NCBI GenBank assembly: GCA_017311185.1
Contig: JAESUZ010000468.1
Location: 62,001 to 126,000 of the forward strand
Length of the DNA: 64,000 bases
Source: Proteles cristata cristata
Taxonomy: Eukaryota; Chordata; Mammalia; Carnivora; Hyaenidae
Reading direction: 5' to 3'
The notes under the pieces were generated by a model. That model had not been told where the DNA came from and made no database searches. It saw nothing but the letters and a program-made list of their open reading frames with translations. Positions 1 through 11,560 of this stretch are shown here, piece after piece; position 1 is the stretch's first letter; every line of letters begins with the position of its first letter. The translations under genes were made by a program, and so were the position numbers.

Positions 1-3000
1 GAACTAACCGGGTGTTTGGCTGGAGAGAGGGTTGTGCCCAGCCCCCTGGGCACAGGCAGCCAGCACCGCTGTATGAGGGAAGCTCAGAGAAAAGTAGCTG
101 AAATCTGATTTTGCTCTGCATACCCCCTGACCCCGGACTGCAGAATCCTGGGGCAACAGCCCGGACTCGTGGTGCAGGAGACCCTAAGGATAGATCCAAA
201 GTGGACCAAAGCCTGTGAAGCGAAGGAGGACACGGCCTTTGGCCGTCAGGCAGCTTCGATCAGAGAGACCCCTCCTGTAGGCCTGTTCCTACCCTCAGTG
301 TTTGAATAGTTGTCGTTGTCTGAACATTCAAATAAATAAGTAAATATGCTTCATGATCTTCATGATTTAGGAAGTGAATAGTTCTGTGTTTAAGAAAAAA
401 AGAAGTGACACTTTCCTCCATGCAAGAAGCCAAGCAAGTTGAATTGATTCCCATTTGAGTTGACATGCTTGGCTGGCAGGCTGGCTCCACGCCATGCCCG
501 TCTGCCCCTCTGCCCTGCAGAACGAGCCCAGAGATGCCTGACAGCATCGGGAAATTGCCAAATCACTGGCCACGGAGCGGGATGTCCAAACAAAGAGAGT
601 TTTTCGGTCCACTGTCCGTGGAATGAAAGCATTTCATTTCCCCAGTCTCTGATGTACATGTGGGAAAGGCTAGCCCCCCCAGCCCCCAGCTTTTGGAAAG
701 TAATCGAGTCAGTTGCTTCAAATGGACTGATGATAATTCCTACCAATTAGCTGTATAATAATCATCTTGGCCATGTTTAGTTATCTGAGCAAGAGACTAA
801 ATTACATACTATTGCATACCAAATAACTTGTATAATATGTATTTAAATAGTCAGAAGCAGCCAGAAGCCACCAGTAGCCTCTTCTCGTCTCCAGTGGTTT
901 CACTGGCACACTCTGCCATCCTGAGTCTATTTGCACAGCTCAGTTTGAGGGTGTGAGAAAGGGAGAAGAAGGAAAAAATGTATACGCTGTAACCAAGAAA
1001 GAACTGAATCGCCACCGGGAGAAGAGAATGACGTGACGGGGGGGTCGTCGGCTGCACTCATCACCGTTCAGCTTCTGCCTTAAGTTTTCTAAGCATTTTT
1101 GGCTTTTAAAATTGTTGGGGTTTTTGTTTTGTTTTTGTCGGTTGGGGGTGGATGGGTCTTCCAAGCAAGCAAAGCAGTGGCTGGATGTAAATTGACTTCA
1201 TGTGTGGGCCATCGCTGAATTTCTTTCAACAGCTGGTGGCTGTCCCGTTGCCCCGTGGGGCTCCCAGGACTCTGAGTTGGCTTCTGGTCCCACATCACCC
1301 AAGAAATATGTTACGTGGTCTTACGGGCTATAAGCACCTTCTCTAAATGCAAGCTGCTCACGGTGGCTTTCAGCAAAGACATACCTGACGCAGTTAGAGA
1401 TTTCAGTCTCACTGACGGCAGGAAGGAAGGGATGCCGTGGGTATAGATGGGGGTGGGAGGCCCTCTTTTTTCCTGGCACCACCCCCACAGTAAGGGGCAT
1501 CTACTGGAATGAAGTCCCTGTCAGTGCTAACTCACGCCTGCCCCAGTGTCGTAGAGTGAATCTATTGAGAGTCTGCAAGAACTGACCATTTGCTTTCTTT
1601 TCTTACCTCTTCTGTCCCGAGGAAGTGTCTGCTCTGCTGAGCCAAACTTTCCAAACTTGGGTGGGTCCCCCCAGGCCTATGCTGTGTCGGTGAGGGGCGG
1701 CAATGGAACAGGGGGGCAAGCTGGTAATCCTTGCCCACCTTGGATCTAAAGCCAAGTCTGCCTATCATTTTATTAGCAATAAAGCAATTATCATTTTTGG
1801 CATCTTATTTCTCAATTGGTTCTCAACTTGGAGGAAGAAAAAAAAGGCACTGATTTTTGACCCTTTAAGCCCCCAGAGGACAGACTTCTACTGTGGACTT
1901 GATCACTTGATTTCCTCCCTGTAATAGCAGTGGTAAATGACAGGGGAAGTTAGCCGTCTGCATTTCGACCCTAAAAACCCGGGTCCTGAGGCGAAGAAGA
2001 GCTGAGACAGAACACGAATCTCACCACCATGATATGTCACCCTACGAGAGCAACTGGCTGGGTCCCCTGGACCAGGGGGTTAGAAAAGACCTCAGGACAC
2101 AGCACTGCCCCCATTTGTAAGTCTACACATGCTGCAAGCCAGTAGCATGACCTCACTAGGATAGTAGCAAAGGATGCCTGGGTTAAGATCAGTGAATCCA
2201 GAGATTAGACTCTCCAGCCCTGCCCACAAGGGTCGGATTTAGTATGTCTGAGATGTGACCTGAATTCTGAATATAGAAATAATATTACCTGATGAGTCAT
2301 ATCTGTGACCAGACTTGAGAAACACCTAATCAGCCAATTGCTCTTCATTTTCTTGCGTTTACCATGAATGTAGCTCTGGGCAAGGTACCATTACAACTTC
2401 AAAAAGGGTTGAGGCTTGGCCCTACCCCGAACCCCCAAAATAAGATTAAGGTGAACAGGGACCCACATAAATGCAAATGCCAACGTGTGCTTTCAGTCAG
2501 TGCCACATGAACAAATCGGCTGCCTCCGGTTCAGTCACTGGGGGGAAATAATTTAAGACCTGTAGGTGTGCGCTTCCTGTCGGTCAGTGAAGGCCTTGGT
2601 CGCACTGCATGACTGTAAGGCTTCTTCCAGCTCTGATCGTATTTGGGCCATAAAGGAGAATGGGGAATATCTGGCCTAATGGTGGCCCACATGTGGGGAG
2701 AGGCCATATGCTCACCATGACCCGGCCCCCAGCCCCCAGGAGGACTGACTGCTAGAAGCTTACCCATTAGCTCCACTAGCATCAGACATAGCTCCCGAGT
2801 CCACTTCCCTCACGGGAGCAAGACGTGCAGCGGGCACCGCCAGGGTGAGAGGCTGCCCCCGTGGCGCGCGGGCCACGAGCCACCCCACAGGAGAAGCAGT
2901 TGAAGGAGCTTGTTGGAACGGTTAGGAGGAAGGAAGACTGACAGGAGACTCTCTCGAGACGTTGGGACGAAAGGACTCGTGAAAGAGGAACAGAGAGGCT

Positions 3001-3355
3001 CTGAGTTAGTGAGGTGCTGGACAGAGAAGGGAGAGCCCAACAACCCCCCCCCAGGAGCCCTCTGTTAGACCCGCCCCCCCCGGATCAGTTATCCGGAGGG
3101 GCCGGGGGGAGGGTTGGGCACAGGGGCTGAGCCCTTCCCCCCAGCAGCCGGCTGAGTTGCGATGACTGCGATGGCCCCTCCCACGGGTTCTGTGAATTGA
3201 TTCAATGTCCCTGAAGGGAAAAGGAGAGTGTTTGCCAGAAGCTCTCACCACCTCTTGCCTGGACCCTTAGGAACACCTCTCAGGTAGTCTCAGCTTGTCA
3301 TCTCGCCCTGACCCACCCTGTGAGTCTCCCTTTCACCAGAACCATCCTTCTAAGG
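1..3355. other. unique noncoding DNA, no gene seen
   Basis: No exon-like open frame, splice-bounded coding segment or recognisable repeat could be supported in this stretch. The longest frames (about 70 to 120 codons) overlap on opposite strands and show no family resemblance. Local C-runs and G-runs near 3040 to 3120 make a GC-rich patch. It could be intron or intergenic DNA. Confidence 0.6.
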
Positions 3356-3359
3356 TGGA

Positions 3360-3790
3360 TGCTCTGACATTTCCCTGCTCAAACCCTACTCTGGACCTCC
3401 ATTACCCACAAGATAGAGTGTAAACTTCTTAACACAGTTTACACATCGCTGTGGTCCTTGGACTCTGTCTGCTTGGCCAGTCTCACTTCCCTCTGTCCCC
3501 CCATCAAATCTTGAGTTGAACGGAACTTATTCTCCTCCTTGTCTGTGCCCTTCTGCTTCCTGTGTCTGGAGAGTTTGTGCTGACCCACAACGCCTTCCGA
3601 CCCTTCTTGTCCAGTGCTGTGTGCTCGGGGAAGATGCCCTCGCTCCCTGGATTATAACTGCTCATGCACCTGCCTTCCATGGCAAACTGCAGGCCCCCTG
3701 AGGGCAGAGTCTGTGTGCATCCTTGGGCTTTTGAAACCATAGTGCATGCTGGAAGCCTGCTACATGTAATGTAAATATTCAAGGGTGGAC
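3360..3790 (+). repeat. LINE-2 (L2) 3' end fragment
   Basis: The segment follows the familiar order of the L2 3' region: a 'ccctgctcaaa' block, a 'ctccattacccacaagata' block, then a pyrimidine-rich run and a 'ctgagggcagagtctgtgt' block before the tail. Divergence is high, as expected for an ancient mammalian L2. No open frame survives. The family call is from pattern memory, so the exact boundaries are soft. Confidence 0.6.
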
Positions 3791-4489
3791 TGGTTAATGG
3801 TGAAGGAAAAGAGGGATGAGAGTCAGAGCAAAGACCAAGAGCCTAACAATCCAAGTGGTCTAGGAGATGGCGCTGGATGGGGGACAGGGGAGCGGTGGTG
3901 TGGAAAAGCCAGCTGGGTGTGCAGGACCACGCCATGTTCAGGATAGGCCCCCCGGGGGGCTTCCTGAATGAAGGGCATGGGCACAGGACAGGAGGGGCTT
4001 CCTGAGGGTCCTGGCAGGGAGGGCTGGGCCGGGGCAGAGGAGGGAGGGAGGTGGTGGGTTCTAGCTCTGAGGCAAAGGAGCAGGTGGGGGGAGGAAGAGG
4101 AAGCACAGCACGGGCACAAGGAGACCCTTGGGGAATCTCAACTCCAGAGCAGAGGGGAGTCAAGCCCCCGGGGGTTCGTCAGCCCCATCTGCCTTCCCAT
4201 GGCACCTCTCTGTGGAATCAAATATGCCCAAGAAACCTTGAACAACATTTCTCAAAGAGCGTCCCCGAGGCCAGTGATTTCAAAAGTGCTTTGACTGTGA
4301 TCCACGGAGAAAAATGTATTTCCTTAGGATGACCCCGTACCTGATACACGCATACATGCATAAAATTTAGATATAACTGAAGGAAAACTCCAGAAGCAGG
4401 TCTTATCCATACTGCTCTCATACACCCTGATTCCATTTCATCTTTGTAAAATTGCTTGTCATAACTCACTTGATTGATTTCAAGACCCA

Positions 4490-4605
4490 CCAGTGAGTCT
4501 CAGCCTGTATTTGTGAATCCCTGGACCTTTCATATCGTAAGTACCGGGGGAATTCGTTAAAATACAGGTTTCTGGGACTCACCCCAGAAGGACCCAAAAA
4601 TCTAC
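4490..4605 (+). mobile_element. MER5A-like hAT-Charlie DNA transposon fragment
   Basis: It starts with a 'cagtgagtctcagcctg' terminus and contains 'aaaatacaggtttctgggactcacccc', which resembles the MER5A nonautonomous element. It is short, has no coding capacity and is a fossil. The region just before it (about 4230 to 4400) may be another diverged MER element that I cannot assign. Confidence 0.5.
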
Positions 4606-4707
4606 ATTAAATATATGTCACAATGGGGGAGATTTTTGTTTGTTTGAAAGTTGATGCTTTGGGAATACTGAAGTCGTTGGAAACCCTCAATTAGCTTTAC
4701 TAGAATT

Positions 4708-4728
4708 TTGTTGTTGTTGTTGTTGTTG
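4708..4728. repeat. (GTT)n microsatellite
   Basis: A run of about six to seven TTG/GTT units. A similar short run lies at about 12925 to 12950 inside old L1 sequence. Confidence 0.85.
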
Positions 4729-4794
4729 AGTGCCTTCTAATGTCTCTGACAGATTCACCCTTACAGTGCTGTTCGGGTTAATATAGTAAAATAT

Positions 4795-5090
4795 TACCAG
4801 AGTGCCTGGCAAAGAATAAATGCTCCATTAATGTTTGCTGCCATCATCGTCACATCATGTTCCCTTCTAAATAGAACTGCTGACCCACACACATCTGTTC
4901 TTTCCAGAAGTTTCCCCATCTTACTGAATGGCACCATGTTCGCTCAGTTGCTCAAGCCAAAAGCTAGGAGCCATCCCGACCTCTCTTCCCTCACCTCCCT
5001 CTGCTGACTCCCACTTCACATCCAAGCAGCCCCCCTCTACATGTCCACCATCTGCGGACTGCCGCAACAGCTTCTTTCCTTCAATCCGAG
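4795..5090 (+). repeat. L2/MIR-type tail followed by an L2-like fragment
   Basis: Positions 4795 to 4860 carry the 'gtgcctggcaaagaataaatgctc' tail typical of MIR/L2 ends. Positions 4880 to 5090 resemble a more internal L2 block: 'actgaatggcaccatgttc', then 'agttgctcaagccaaa' and 'aggagccatcccgacctc', with 'gccgcaacagcttc' near the end. Both are ancient and non-coding. Confidence 0.45.
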
Positions 5091-5139
5091 ATCACCTTTG
5101 ACAGAAATAAGTCAGTTGTCACCTCTCATCTGCATTTAG

Positions 5140-5585
5140 TTACTTATTACTGTACAATTGCCCCCCCAAAATTTAGTGGCTTAAGACAACCCCTATCTAT
5201 CCTCTCACAGTGGCTGTGGGTCAGGAATTCTGAAGCAAGTTAAGGGGGTGGTTCTGGATCACAGTCTCTGAGAGCTTAAGGTCACGTTGTTACCTGGGAC
5301 TGTTGTCACCACAAGGCTTCCTTGGGGCTGGAAGATCCATTTCCAAGATGGCGCCCTCACCTGACTTCACCACGTGGTCTGGCCATAGGCTACTTGGGTG
5401 TCTTTAATAATATGGCAGCGTCTTTCCCAGGGAAGGTGATCCAAGAGAGAGGCTGCAGCTGCAGTGTCTTTTATGACCTGGACTCAGAAGTCACATGCCA
5501 TGACTTCTGCCTTACTCCATTTGTTGGGAGTGGCTCACTAAGTCCATTCAAGAGAGGGGAACTTGGCTCCACCACTTGAAATGGT
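5140..5585 (+). mobile_element. ancient LTR-like interspersed repeat
   Basis: The segment begins near 'ttacttattactgtacaatt' and continues with 'aaaatttagtggcttaagac' and 'ggctgtgggtcaggaattct'. This is a well-known pattern of old mammalian LTR-type repeats. It ends near the 'tcactaagtccattcaagag' block. I cannot name the subfamily. It includes a YY1-type core (AAGATGGCG) at about 5346 to 5354. No retroviral coding region is attached. Confidence 0.5.
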
Positions 5586-6130
5586 TTTGTAGACATAAAG
5601 CACGACACCCTACTCAGAAATACCAGAGTCCATGCCCACCTTCTAGCTCTAGACATTTTGTGTGATTCCCAAATATGCCAAGCTCACTGAGCCGTCCCTC
5701 CCTCTGGTCACTCATGTGCTTGTGATTCTGGAAGTTTCCCTCAGCAGAGCCAATTCTTCCTTGTTATTCAACGTCATCTCCATGTCCTTCATTCTGCATG
5801 GTCTTTCCTGACAGTGAGTCATAAAGTAGCTCATCTGAGTGTCAGGAAGCAACTTGCCTCCGGTTGCTGGTCAGCTGTGTGCCCACCTGGATGGTGAGCT
5901 CCTCAGGGGCAGGACATTGGTGCCCCATTTACAATGTGGTGAAAACCATAGGAGTTAGGATGGCATGACACTGAGCCAGGCCTCAGGCAGCCCGAGTCAA
6001 CATTCCCAGAGTGAACTGCAGACACTCTTCCAGGACTCTCGTGAGCTACCGATCCAGGCTGAAACACAAACAGGGACAGCTGATATCTCTAAAATTTGGC
6101 CCATTTTGTCTCATTAGAAACCTAGGAGAG

Positions 6131-6330
6131 GGGCGCCTGGATGGCTCAGTCAGTTGAACGTCCAATTTTTTTATCTCAGCTCAAGTCGTGATGTCATGGT
6201 TGGTGAGTTTGAACCCCGCATGGGGCTACACACTGTCAGTGTGGAGACTGCTTGGGATTCTCTTTCTGCCCCTCCCCTGCACACTCTCTCTCTCTTCCTC
6301 TCTCTCTCTCAAAATAAGTAAACTTGAAAG
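6131..6330 (+). mobile_element. felid tRNA-Lys SINE (SINEC_Fc-type)
   Basis: The copy has a tRNA-derived head, a B-box region, a (CT)n block and an A-rich tail. It is flanked by a 14-bp target-site duplication with one mismatch at 6116 to 6129 and 6329 to 6342 (AGAAACCTAGGAGA). It was mobilised in trans by LINE-1 and has no coding capacity. Confidence 0.93.
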
Positions 6331-7355
6331 AAATCTAGGAGAAATGACTTAGGAAGACATTCTCTTTCTAATTCGGAAGCCACGTTAGGAAGCTCTCCGT
6401 CGCTTCCGTCCTGGCTCAGTGCCTCACCATCTCCACTCTTACGGTTTTTACTGCACGATAAACGAATTCATTTCTTTGAATCGCACAGAAGAAACTTGTG
6501 CACTTTTTCATTTATTAATTTGAATCCAAAGCCACGTTTTCTCGCTTTTCTCTAAACTTACCAAAACGCTGTTAGAACATTACCCTTCCCCTCAAAGAAA
6601 TTAAACTCTGACGAAAGGTCCGGGGATTGCCGAAAGTGAATCTGGGGACAGGCGGTGGAGGGGGGTGGAGAAAATTATGATGTTTGTTTTTTAATGAAAC
6701 AAAAGCAGGTGGAAATGAAATGAATTCTCTTCCAGACAAGCAATGTTTGCTAAAAAGATTCACATTTCCTGGAGGGTTTTATCCAGAGTAGATCAATGCA
6801 ACTAAAGGAGAACAACGTGTAGTTTACAAAACCCTGGGCCTCTCCTGTGAGGCGAGCGATCACGCTCTATCTGTAGCGACTTCATTTCAGACGCTCCAGA
6901 CAGCGCGCGCACTAAATTACTTCTATTACCGTCAGCTCAACGCTGCTGCTGCTTCTCCCTTACAAAGTCTCTGTGATTTTGAGAACTTTCCTGCTAATCA
7001 TTTTCCCTTTGCTAATGACCCTAACCTTCCACAAAATGACTTCTCTGTGTCAGCCTTCATTTTCCATCTCCCTCCTTCCTCGCGCTCTCTTTTCCTCTTG
7101 GATTTCCCATTTTTCAAGCCACAGTGCAGACTTTAGTCTGTTGAATTTCAGCTCTTTCTTCCTGTCTTGGATCGCCTATTACCTATTGCAAAGGTCATTT
7201 TAAGTGTAATTCAGCTTAAATTACTTAATTTGCTAACGGACAATTTTTTTCTCTCTCTGTCTCTCTCCAGGCCCCTCCCTCTGTCCCAGGCCGGCCTCTG
7301 CACCTGCCCCACACCCCCAAATCTAACTCCCAGTTTTCAAAGACTTCTGGGTTCT

Positions 7356-7557
7356 TTTTTTAAATGTTTTTATTTATTCTTGAGAGACAGATAAAGCATG
7401 AGCATGAGCATGGGCAAGGCAGACACAGAATCTGAAGCAGGCTCTGGGCTCCGAGCTGTCAGCACAGAGCCCGATGTGGGGCTCGAACTCACAAACCACA
7501 AGATCATGACCTGAGCCGAAGTCGGACGCTTAACTGACTGAGCCACCTGGGCGCCCC
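7356..7557 (-). mobile_element. felid tRNA-Lys SINE, minus strand
   Basis: Read on the minus strand this is a full SINE with head, CT block and A-tail. The flanking target-site duplication is near GACTTCTGGGTTCTT, at about 7340 to 7355 and 7560 to 7575. Confidence 0.93.
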
Positions 7558-7749
7558 AAGGACCTCTGGGTTCTTAATTGCTCTCCATAGAATAGGCTAA
7601 GTGCAAACAACAGCACAGATGCCACACGGAGACCGGGGCATAAAACCCACTGCCTTGGAGCATTAGGGATCCTGGCACCAACTCCAAACTCCAAACTCAC
7701 CAAAAACTCTCAGGATAATATGTAAAATATTTGCAGAGGCTCATCAGGA

Positions 7750-7774
7750 TGACGTCAACCCATCTTGCCTTGGT

Positions 7775-7811
<37 letters not shown>

Positions 7812-7825
7812 CACACACATGCGCA
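7750..7825. repeat. (GT)n/(GC)/(AC)n tract with CRE motif
   Basis: A GT tract (7773 to 7805) runs into GCGCGC and then an AC tract. This makes a perfect 24-bp palindrome at 7796 to 7819 inside a long alternating purine-pyrimidine run. A consensus CRE (TGACGTCA) lies upstream at 7750 to 7757. Such runs are classic Z-DNA or cruciform candidates. Whether it is functional is unknown. Confidence 0.85.
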
Positions 7826-8590
7826 GGTGTCTATCGGGGGAAGCAGAGATCTGGGGGGCCAGGCTTTGGTGGGTCTGCCTATCAGCTCCTGAGACGTTAC
7901 TTATCCAGGTGGCACCTTCCAGAAGGTTCTGTCCTCAGCTTCTTCCTGGAGCAGAGTGAGTGCTCTCCCGGTCCCCAGTCAGTGTGCCCTAAGGGACGGC
8001 ATGTCCTGGGGCTTCCGAGCAGCAGTGAGTCTTTCCCGCCTTCGATTGCCATCAGATTTTCCAGAGGAAGGAAAGGCCTGAGGCTAGACGCCAGGGGAGC
8101 CCTTCCTGTGTGCACGTCCACCGTGGCCAGGCTGCCGGGCCCCCAGCCCCAAACAGGCAAACGAGAGTGTTGGAGACCAGGACAGCCCTGGGCCGGAAAA
8201 CAGGGACCTCCTGCGGGGGGCTCTGGCCGGCTTACTCAAGGCCTTTGTGCTTGGAATTCTGGAAGGTTCTCTCAGCCCCTCCGCTTGCTCCTTGCCATCC
8301 AGGGTCAGTCGAGTCCTCCTCACATGGGGGGGACTTCCTGTGGTTCAAGGAGGGCTCTAAATGGTTAATCGAATCCGCAGCAGAACATGCTCCTGGATGG
8401 GGCGGGCTGGGGTGGGCTCTCCCTCCTCTCCCCTCCCCCCCGGGGCACCCACCTGACAGTCGTTATTGACAAGCCCTACTCGGGCGTTGCCTTGCGGTAG
8501 AGCAGGTGTCAGCAAGCAGCCAGGGCGGCGGAGGGCCCTGCGGCCCGGGGGCGCGGGCGTGACCTGCAGGCAGACAGTAAGCCGCGAGTG
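7826..8590. other. GC-rich noncoding DNA
   Basis: This stretch is GC-rich and contains overlapping open frames on both strands of up to about 197 codons. They start in the GT repeat and show no domain or periodic conservation signal, so I treat them as non-coding. Confidence 0.55.
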
Positions 8591-8925
8591 GGGCGGAGAC
8601 GGCGGCGCTGCCTTTAGTGACGGGACAGCGTGTCCGCGCACCGTCTAATTAATCCCATATTCTCACACAGCATAATTACGGCGCCGGCCTGAGTTATTTG
8701 GCTGCTGGGGGAGGAGGCGCGCGCTGTCCTCTGCTCGGCTCCTCGCCGTTCATTATGCTCCCGGCGCGACACGGCGACACCTCGGCGCAGGCCTATCTGT
8801 CATCGCTGCGTTGTCACGAAGCCACCCCCTTCCTCACCGGGCTTCGAGGCTGCAGCACATTGCTATTTTTATGGGATATGATAAAGGAAATGCTACCTTA
8901 TGTTCCCATTTTTAACCGTCTGGTG
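8590..8925. promoter_or_regulatory. candidate conserved regulatory block, CpG-rich
   Basis: A CpG-rich stretch contains embedded AT-rich transcription-factor-like cores: TAATTAAT at about 8646, CATAATTACGG at about 8670, and a MEF2-like CTATTTTTA at about 8863 with GATA-like GATAAAGG just after. The mix of CpG density and sharply defined AT cores outside any repeat is typical of developmental enhancers or CpG-island promoters. No transcript or exon can be supported. Conservation is inferred, not measured. Confidence 0.35.
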
Positions 8926-9978
8926 CGTGGAGCCTGCGCCCCCGACGCCCCCTCGCCCCGGACTCCGACAGCGCGCGCGCCTTCCTTTTCCGCTTCTTTG
9001 CGCACAGTGTGTGGATAATACGCCTTCTTGGCACAGGGTGATCTTTCCAAGAAAGACCATCCTCGCACCGTGCGTACCTTGCCAATCCTTGCCTCGCGGT
9101 TTGGGGTGCTTGCTGGAGCCCAGTTACTGCTCACCTCCACCCTGGAAGCTGCTGGAGACCCCCGTTCCCCAGAAGCTTCTGGAAAGAGTGCGGCAGAAAC
9201 ACGGGCTCACTGCTTGGGCCATTTAGACAGGGAGACCTGTGCTCTGGGGGCTTCAAAGCCAGCCTCCTGCCACGGGGGTCATGGGCCCGGGGGACTTGAT
9301 ATGCTCGGAGAGAGCTCAGAAGAGGCCCCCCTGGGCCTAGGGAGGCCCCAGAGTCAGGAGATGCTCATGGACGCCCCAGGCTAAGGGACCCTTGAGACCC
9401 TCCCCCTGAGAGCCGAGTGCACATCTGTGCCCCTCACCCTCCCCAAACCTCAGTGTGTAATTTACAGGGCGCAAGGGGAGCCTCGGGCATCGCTGAGGGC
9501 ACACGGGCAGGGGTGCGTGTGGTGGGGGGGCTCTCCTGCAGGGGCAGGTGGGAATGGAGCAGCCCCCAGCCTTGGAAGGAGAGACCTTGCCAGTAGGGTG
9601 TTTAGCCTCCAGGGGCAGCGGGAAGGTCTGAGTTCAAGGATTAAGCAGGTTAAATGTGCAGATATAAAATCAAGAAATATGAATTCCTTTCAACACATTG
9701 CTGAACAGTTTCTGTAAAAATACCTTTCTTTGGGGCTGTTTGTATATTAAGATGCACAATTAACCCCATGTTTTGTAAAACCAGGTCTTGATACCTGTCC
9801 CTGTTCCTCCGTTGTGAACCTAACTGGGTAATATTGAGGATACATAGGAAATATGTTGAGTTCCTTGGGGGGCAAAAGTTCTACACAGTTTCGTAATTAT
9901 ATTTCATATTCTTACCATCAAGTGCCTTCCATTACCGAAACCATGGAAGTTATAGTCACTACTCTCAATATTGTTTTC
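8926..9978. other. unique noncoding DNA
   Basis: No gene, exon or repeat was recognised. Short frames overlap on both strands and carry no recognisable product. Confidence 0.5.
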
Positions 9979-10168
9979 CTTTAATGTTTATTTATTTGAG
10001 GGGGAGAGCACATGAGCCAGGGAGAGGCAGAGAAAATGGGGGAGAGACAATCCCAAGTAGGTTCCCTGCTGTCAGCATGGAGCCTGACTCAGGGCTGGAT
10101 CCCAGGAACCGTGAGTGACATCATGACCTGAGCCGAAGTCTTAACCGAATAAGCCACCCAGGTACCCC
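9979..10168 (-). mobile_element. felid tRNA-Lys SINE, minus strand, diverged
   Basis: This copy carries more substitutions and small gaps than the others, so it is older. A 15-bp target-site duplication with one mismatch lies at 9958 to 9972 and 10169 to 10183 (ACTACTCTCAATATT). Confidence 0.9.
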
Positions 10169-10619
10169 ACTGCTCTCAATATTTGAATATCAAAGGAAGA
10201 CAGCTCTTATAGGTCATTTGGATGGTTTAAACACCAAACCATGGTTAGCAAAATATTTAATTTAAAAAGTGACCCATGGATTTCCTTCTTAATATCTGGC
10301 AAACAAATCTCGGAGAATTTTGCTCCCGACCCCTTCCCTAGCGCATCCACGGCAAAGCGTGTATGTTGCAGGTGTACAGCTCGATGCGTCTTCACAGACT
10401 GACCCAGCTCTATAACCCGGAAACAGGACATGTCCTCTCTGGTCCCCGTCAGCCACAACCCCAGGGGCCCCACTTACCCACCCCCGTGTTTTTAGTCATG
10501 TGACGGAACCAGTGGTGAGGGCAGAGCAGATCTATGAGACTCATCCACCCTGTGCATGGGCCTCACTCACATCTTTATTATTCATGTGTCTGAGAGTCTG
10601 AATATACAAGTAGACAATG

Positions 10620-11155
10620 GCCAGACCATATATAAAAGTGGAGCCTGACCCCCACCTGCAGCAGCCTGCCCAGAAAACCAGCCTCCTCATCGGAAATAAA
10701 CAGCCCAGGAAGACGGATGCCCTAAGTCATGCTCGCAGGAAGCCCAGCTGCTATCTCCAGGGATAATACAGGCAGCTGCTTAGTAACTTGTGTCACTGTT
10801 GGCCCTAAGTGGCTTAGACCTGATTAATAACTGACAGCTTCTCTAAGTTTTGTCTTTACTTCCAATTTAGGACCAAGCAGAGAAAGCCACATATGCACCC
10901 TAACCAATCACACAGGACGCCCCCCTCCTAGGCAGCCTCCTCCAGCCTCGCCCCGCTGACAGCCTCCATCAGGGCCAACCGGGAGCCTTCCCTTTCTCCA
11001 TACAGAACTTTCCCACTCTTCTGCCTGCCTTTGGGTCCCTGCCAAACACAAGGATGGTGGCCGTCCCCCCCCCCCCCGCCCTGCTGAGCTTTGAGTAAAT
11101 ACCCTTTGCTCTTCTCATTTGCTTGGTCTTCACTGATTTCCACCATCCATTCAGT
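10620..11155 (+). mobile_element. possible solo LTR (endogenous retrovirus-like), unassigned
   Basis: This segment has an LTR-like layout. There is a TATA-like run (TATATAAAAG, about 10629), a CCAAT motif (AACCAATCACAC, about 10899), then a C-rich zone and a late 'tgagtaaatacc' polyadenylation-like signal followed by a T-rich 'ctcttctcatttgcttgg' block. No gag, pol or env remnant is attached. Ends and family are unresolved, and unique DNA with chance motifs is an alternative. Confidence 0.3.
11065..11077. repeat. poly-C run
   Basis: About 13 consecutive C bases, a site of likely length error and slippage. Confidence 0.8.
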
Positions 11156-11194
11156 GTGTGCAGATGACACACACCAGCATTACTGACGTGCTGT

Positions 11195-11560
11195 GTTTTG
11201 CTGTATTGTATTCTGTCCATTCCATCGTGGATGGGCATTTGGGCAGTTTCAGGTTCAGGCTAGAAATAAAATCAGAGAAATACAAAGAGTGCTTCCGTGA
11301 ACATTCCTGCAGGTGCCTCTTGGCGCACGCGTGTGCGCCTTTCTGTGGGGTGTGCACCTGACAGGCAGCCGTCAGGTTGTGCTACACCCGGGGCCAGCCC
11401 TGAGGGTGAGCAGTGTCAACGCTGGGCATTTTGTGTCGTTTTCATCTTAGCCACTCAGGTAGCTAAGCAACACAGCTGCAGCGTGGCTTTAATTTGCATC
11501 TTTGTAGTGACTAATGCCACCGAACAGCTTTTCAGATACTTGTTGACCAGTGGGCTTGGC
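11195..11560 (-). mobile_element. old LINE-1 fragment (ORF2 3' region), minus strand
   Basis: The plus strand shows antisense L1 ORF2 3' blocks: 'ccatcgtggatgggcatttg', 'gtgcttccgtgaacattcct', then 'ttagccactcaggtagc' and 'ggctttaatttgcatcttt'. The order matches antisense L1M ORF2. It is heavily mutated with no surviving frame. Confidence 0.6.

Noticed and set aside
7775..8368. 197-codon frame starting in the GT repeat
   Set aside because: The first part is the translated microsatellite and the remainder has no similarity that I recognise.
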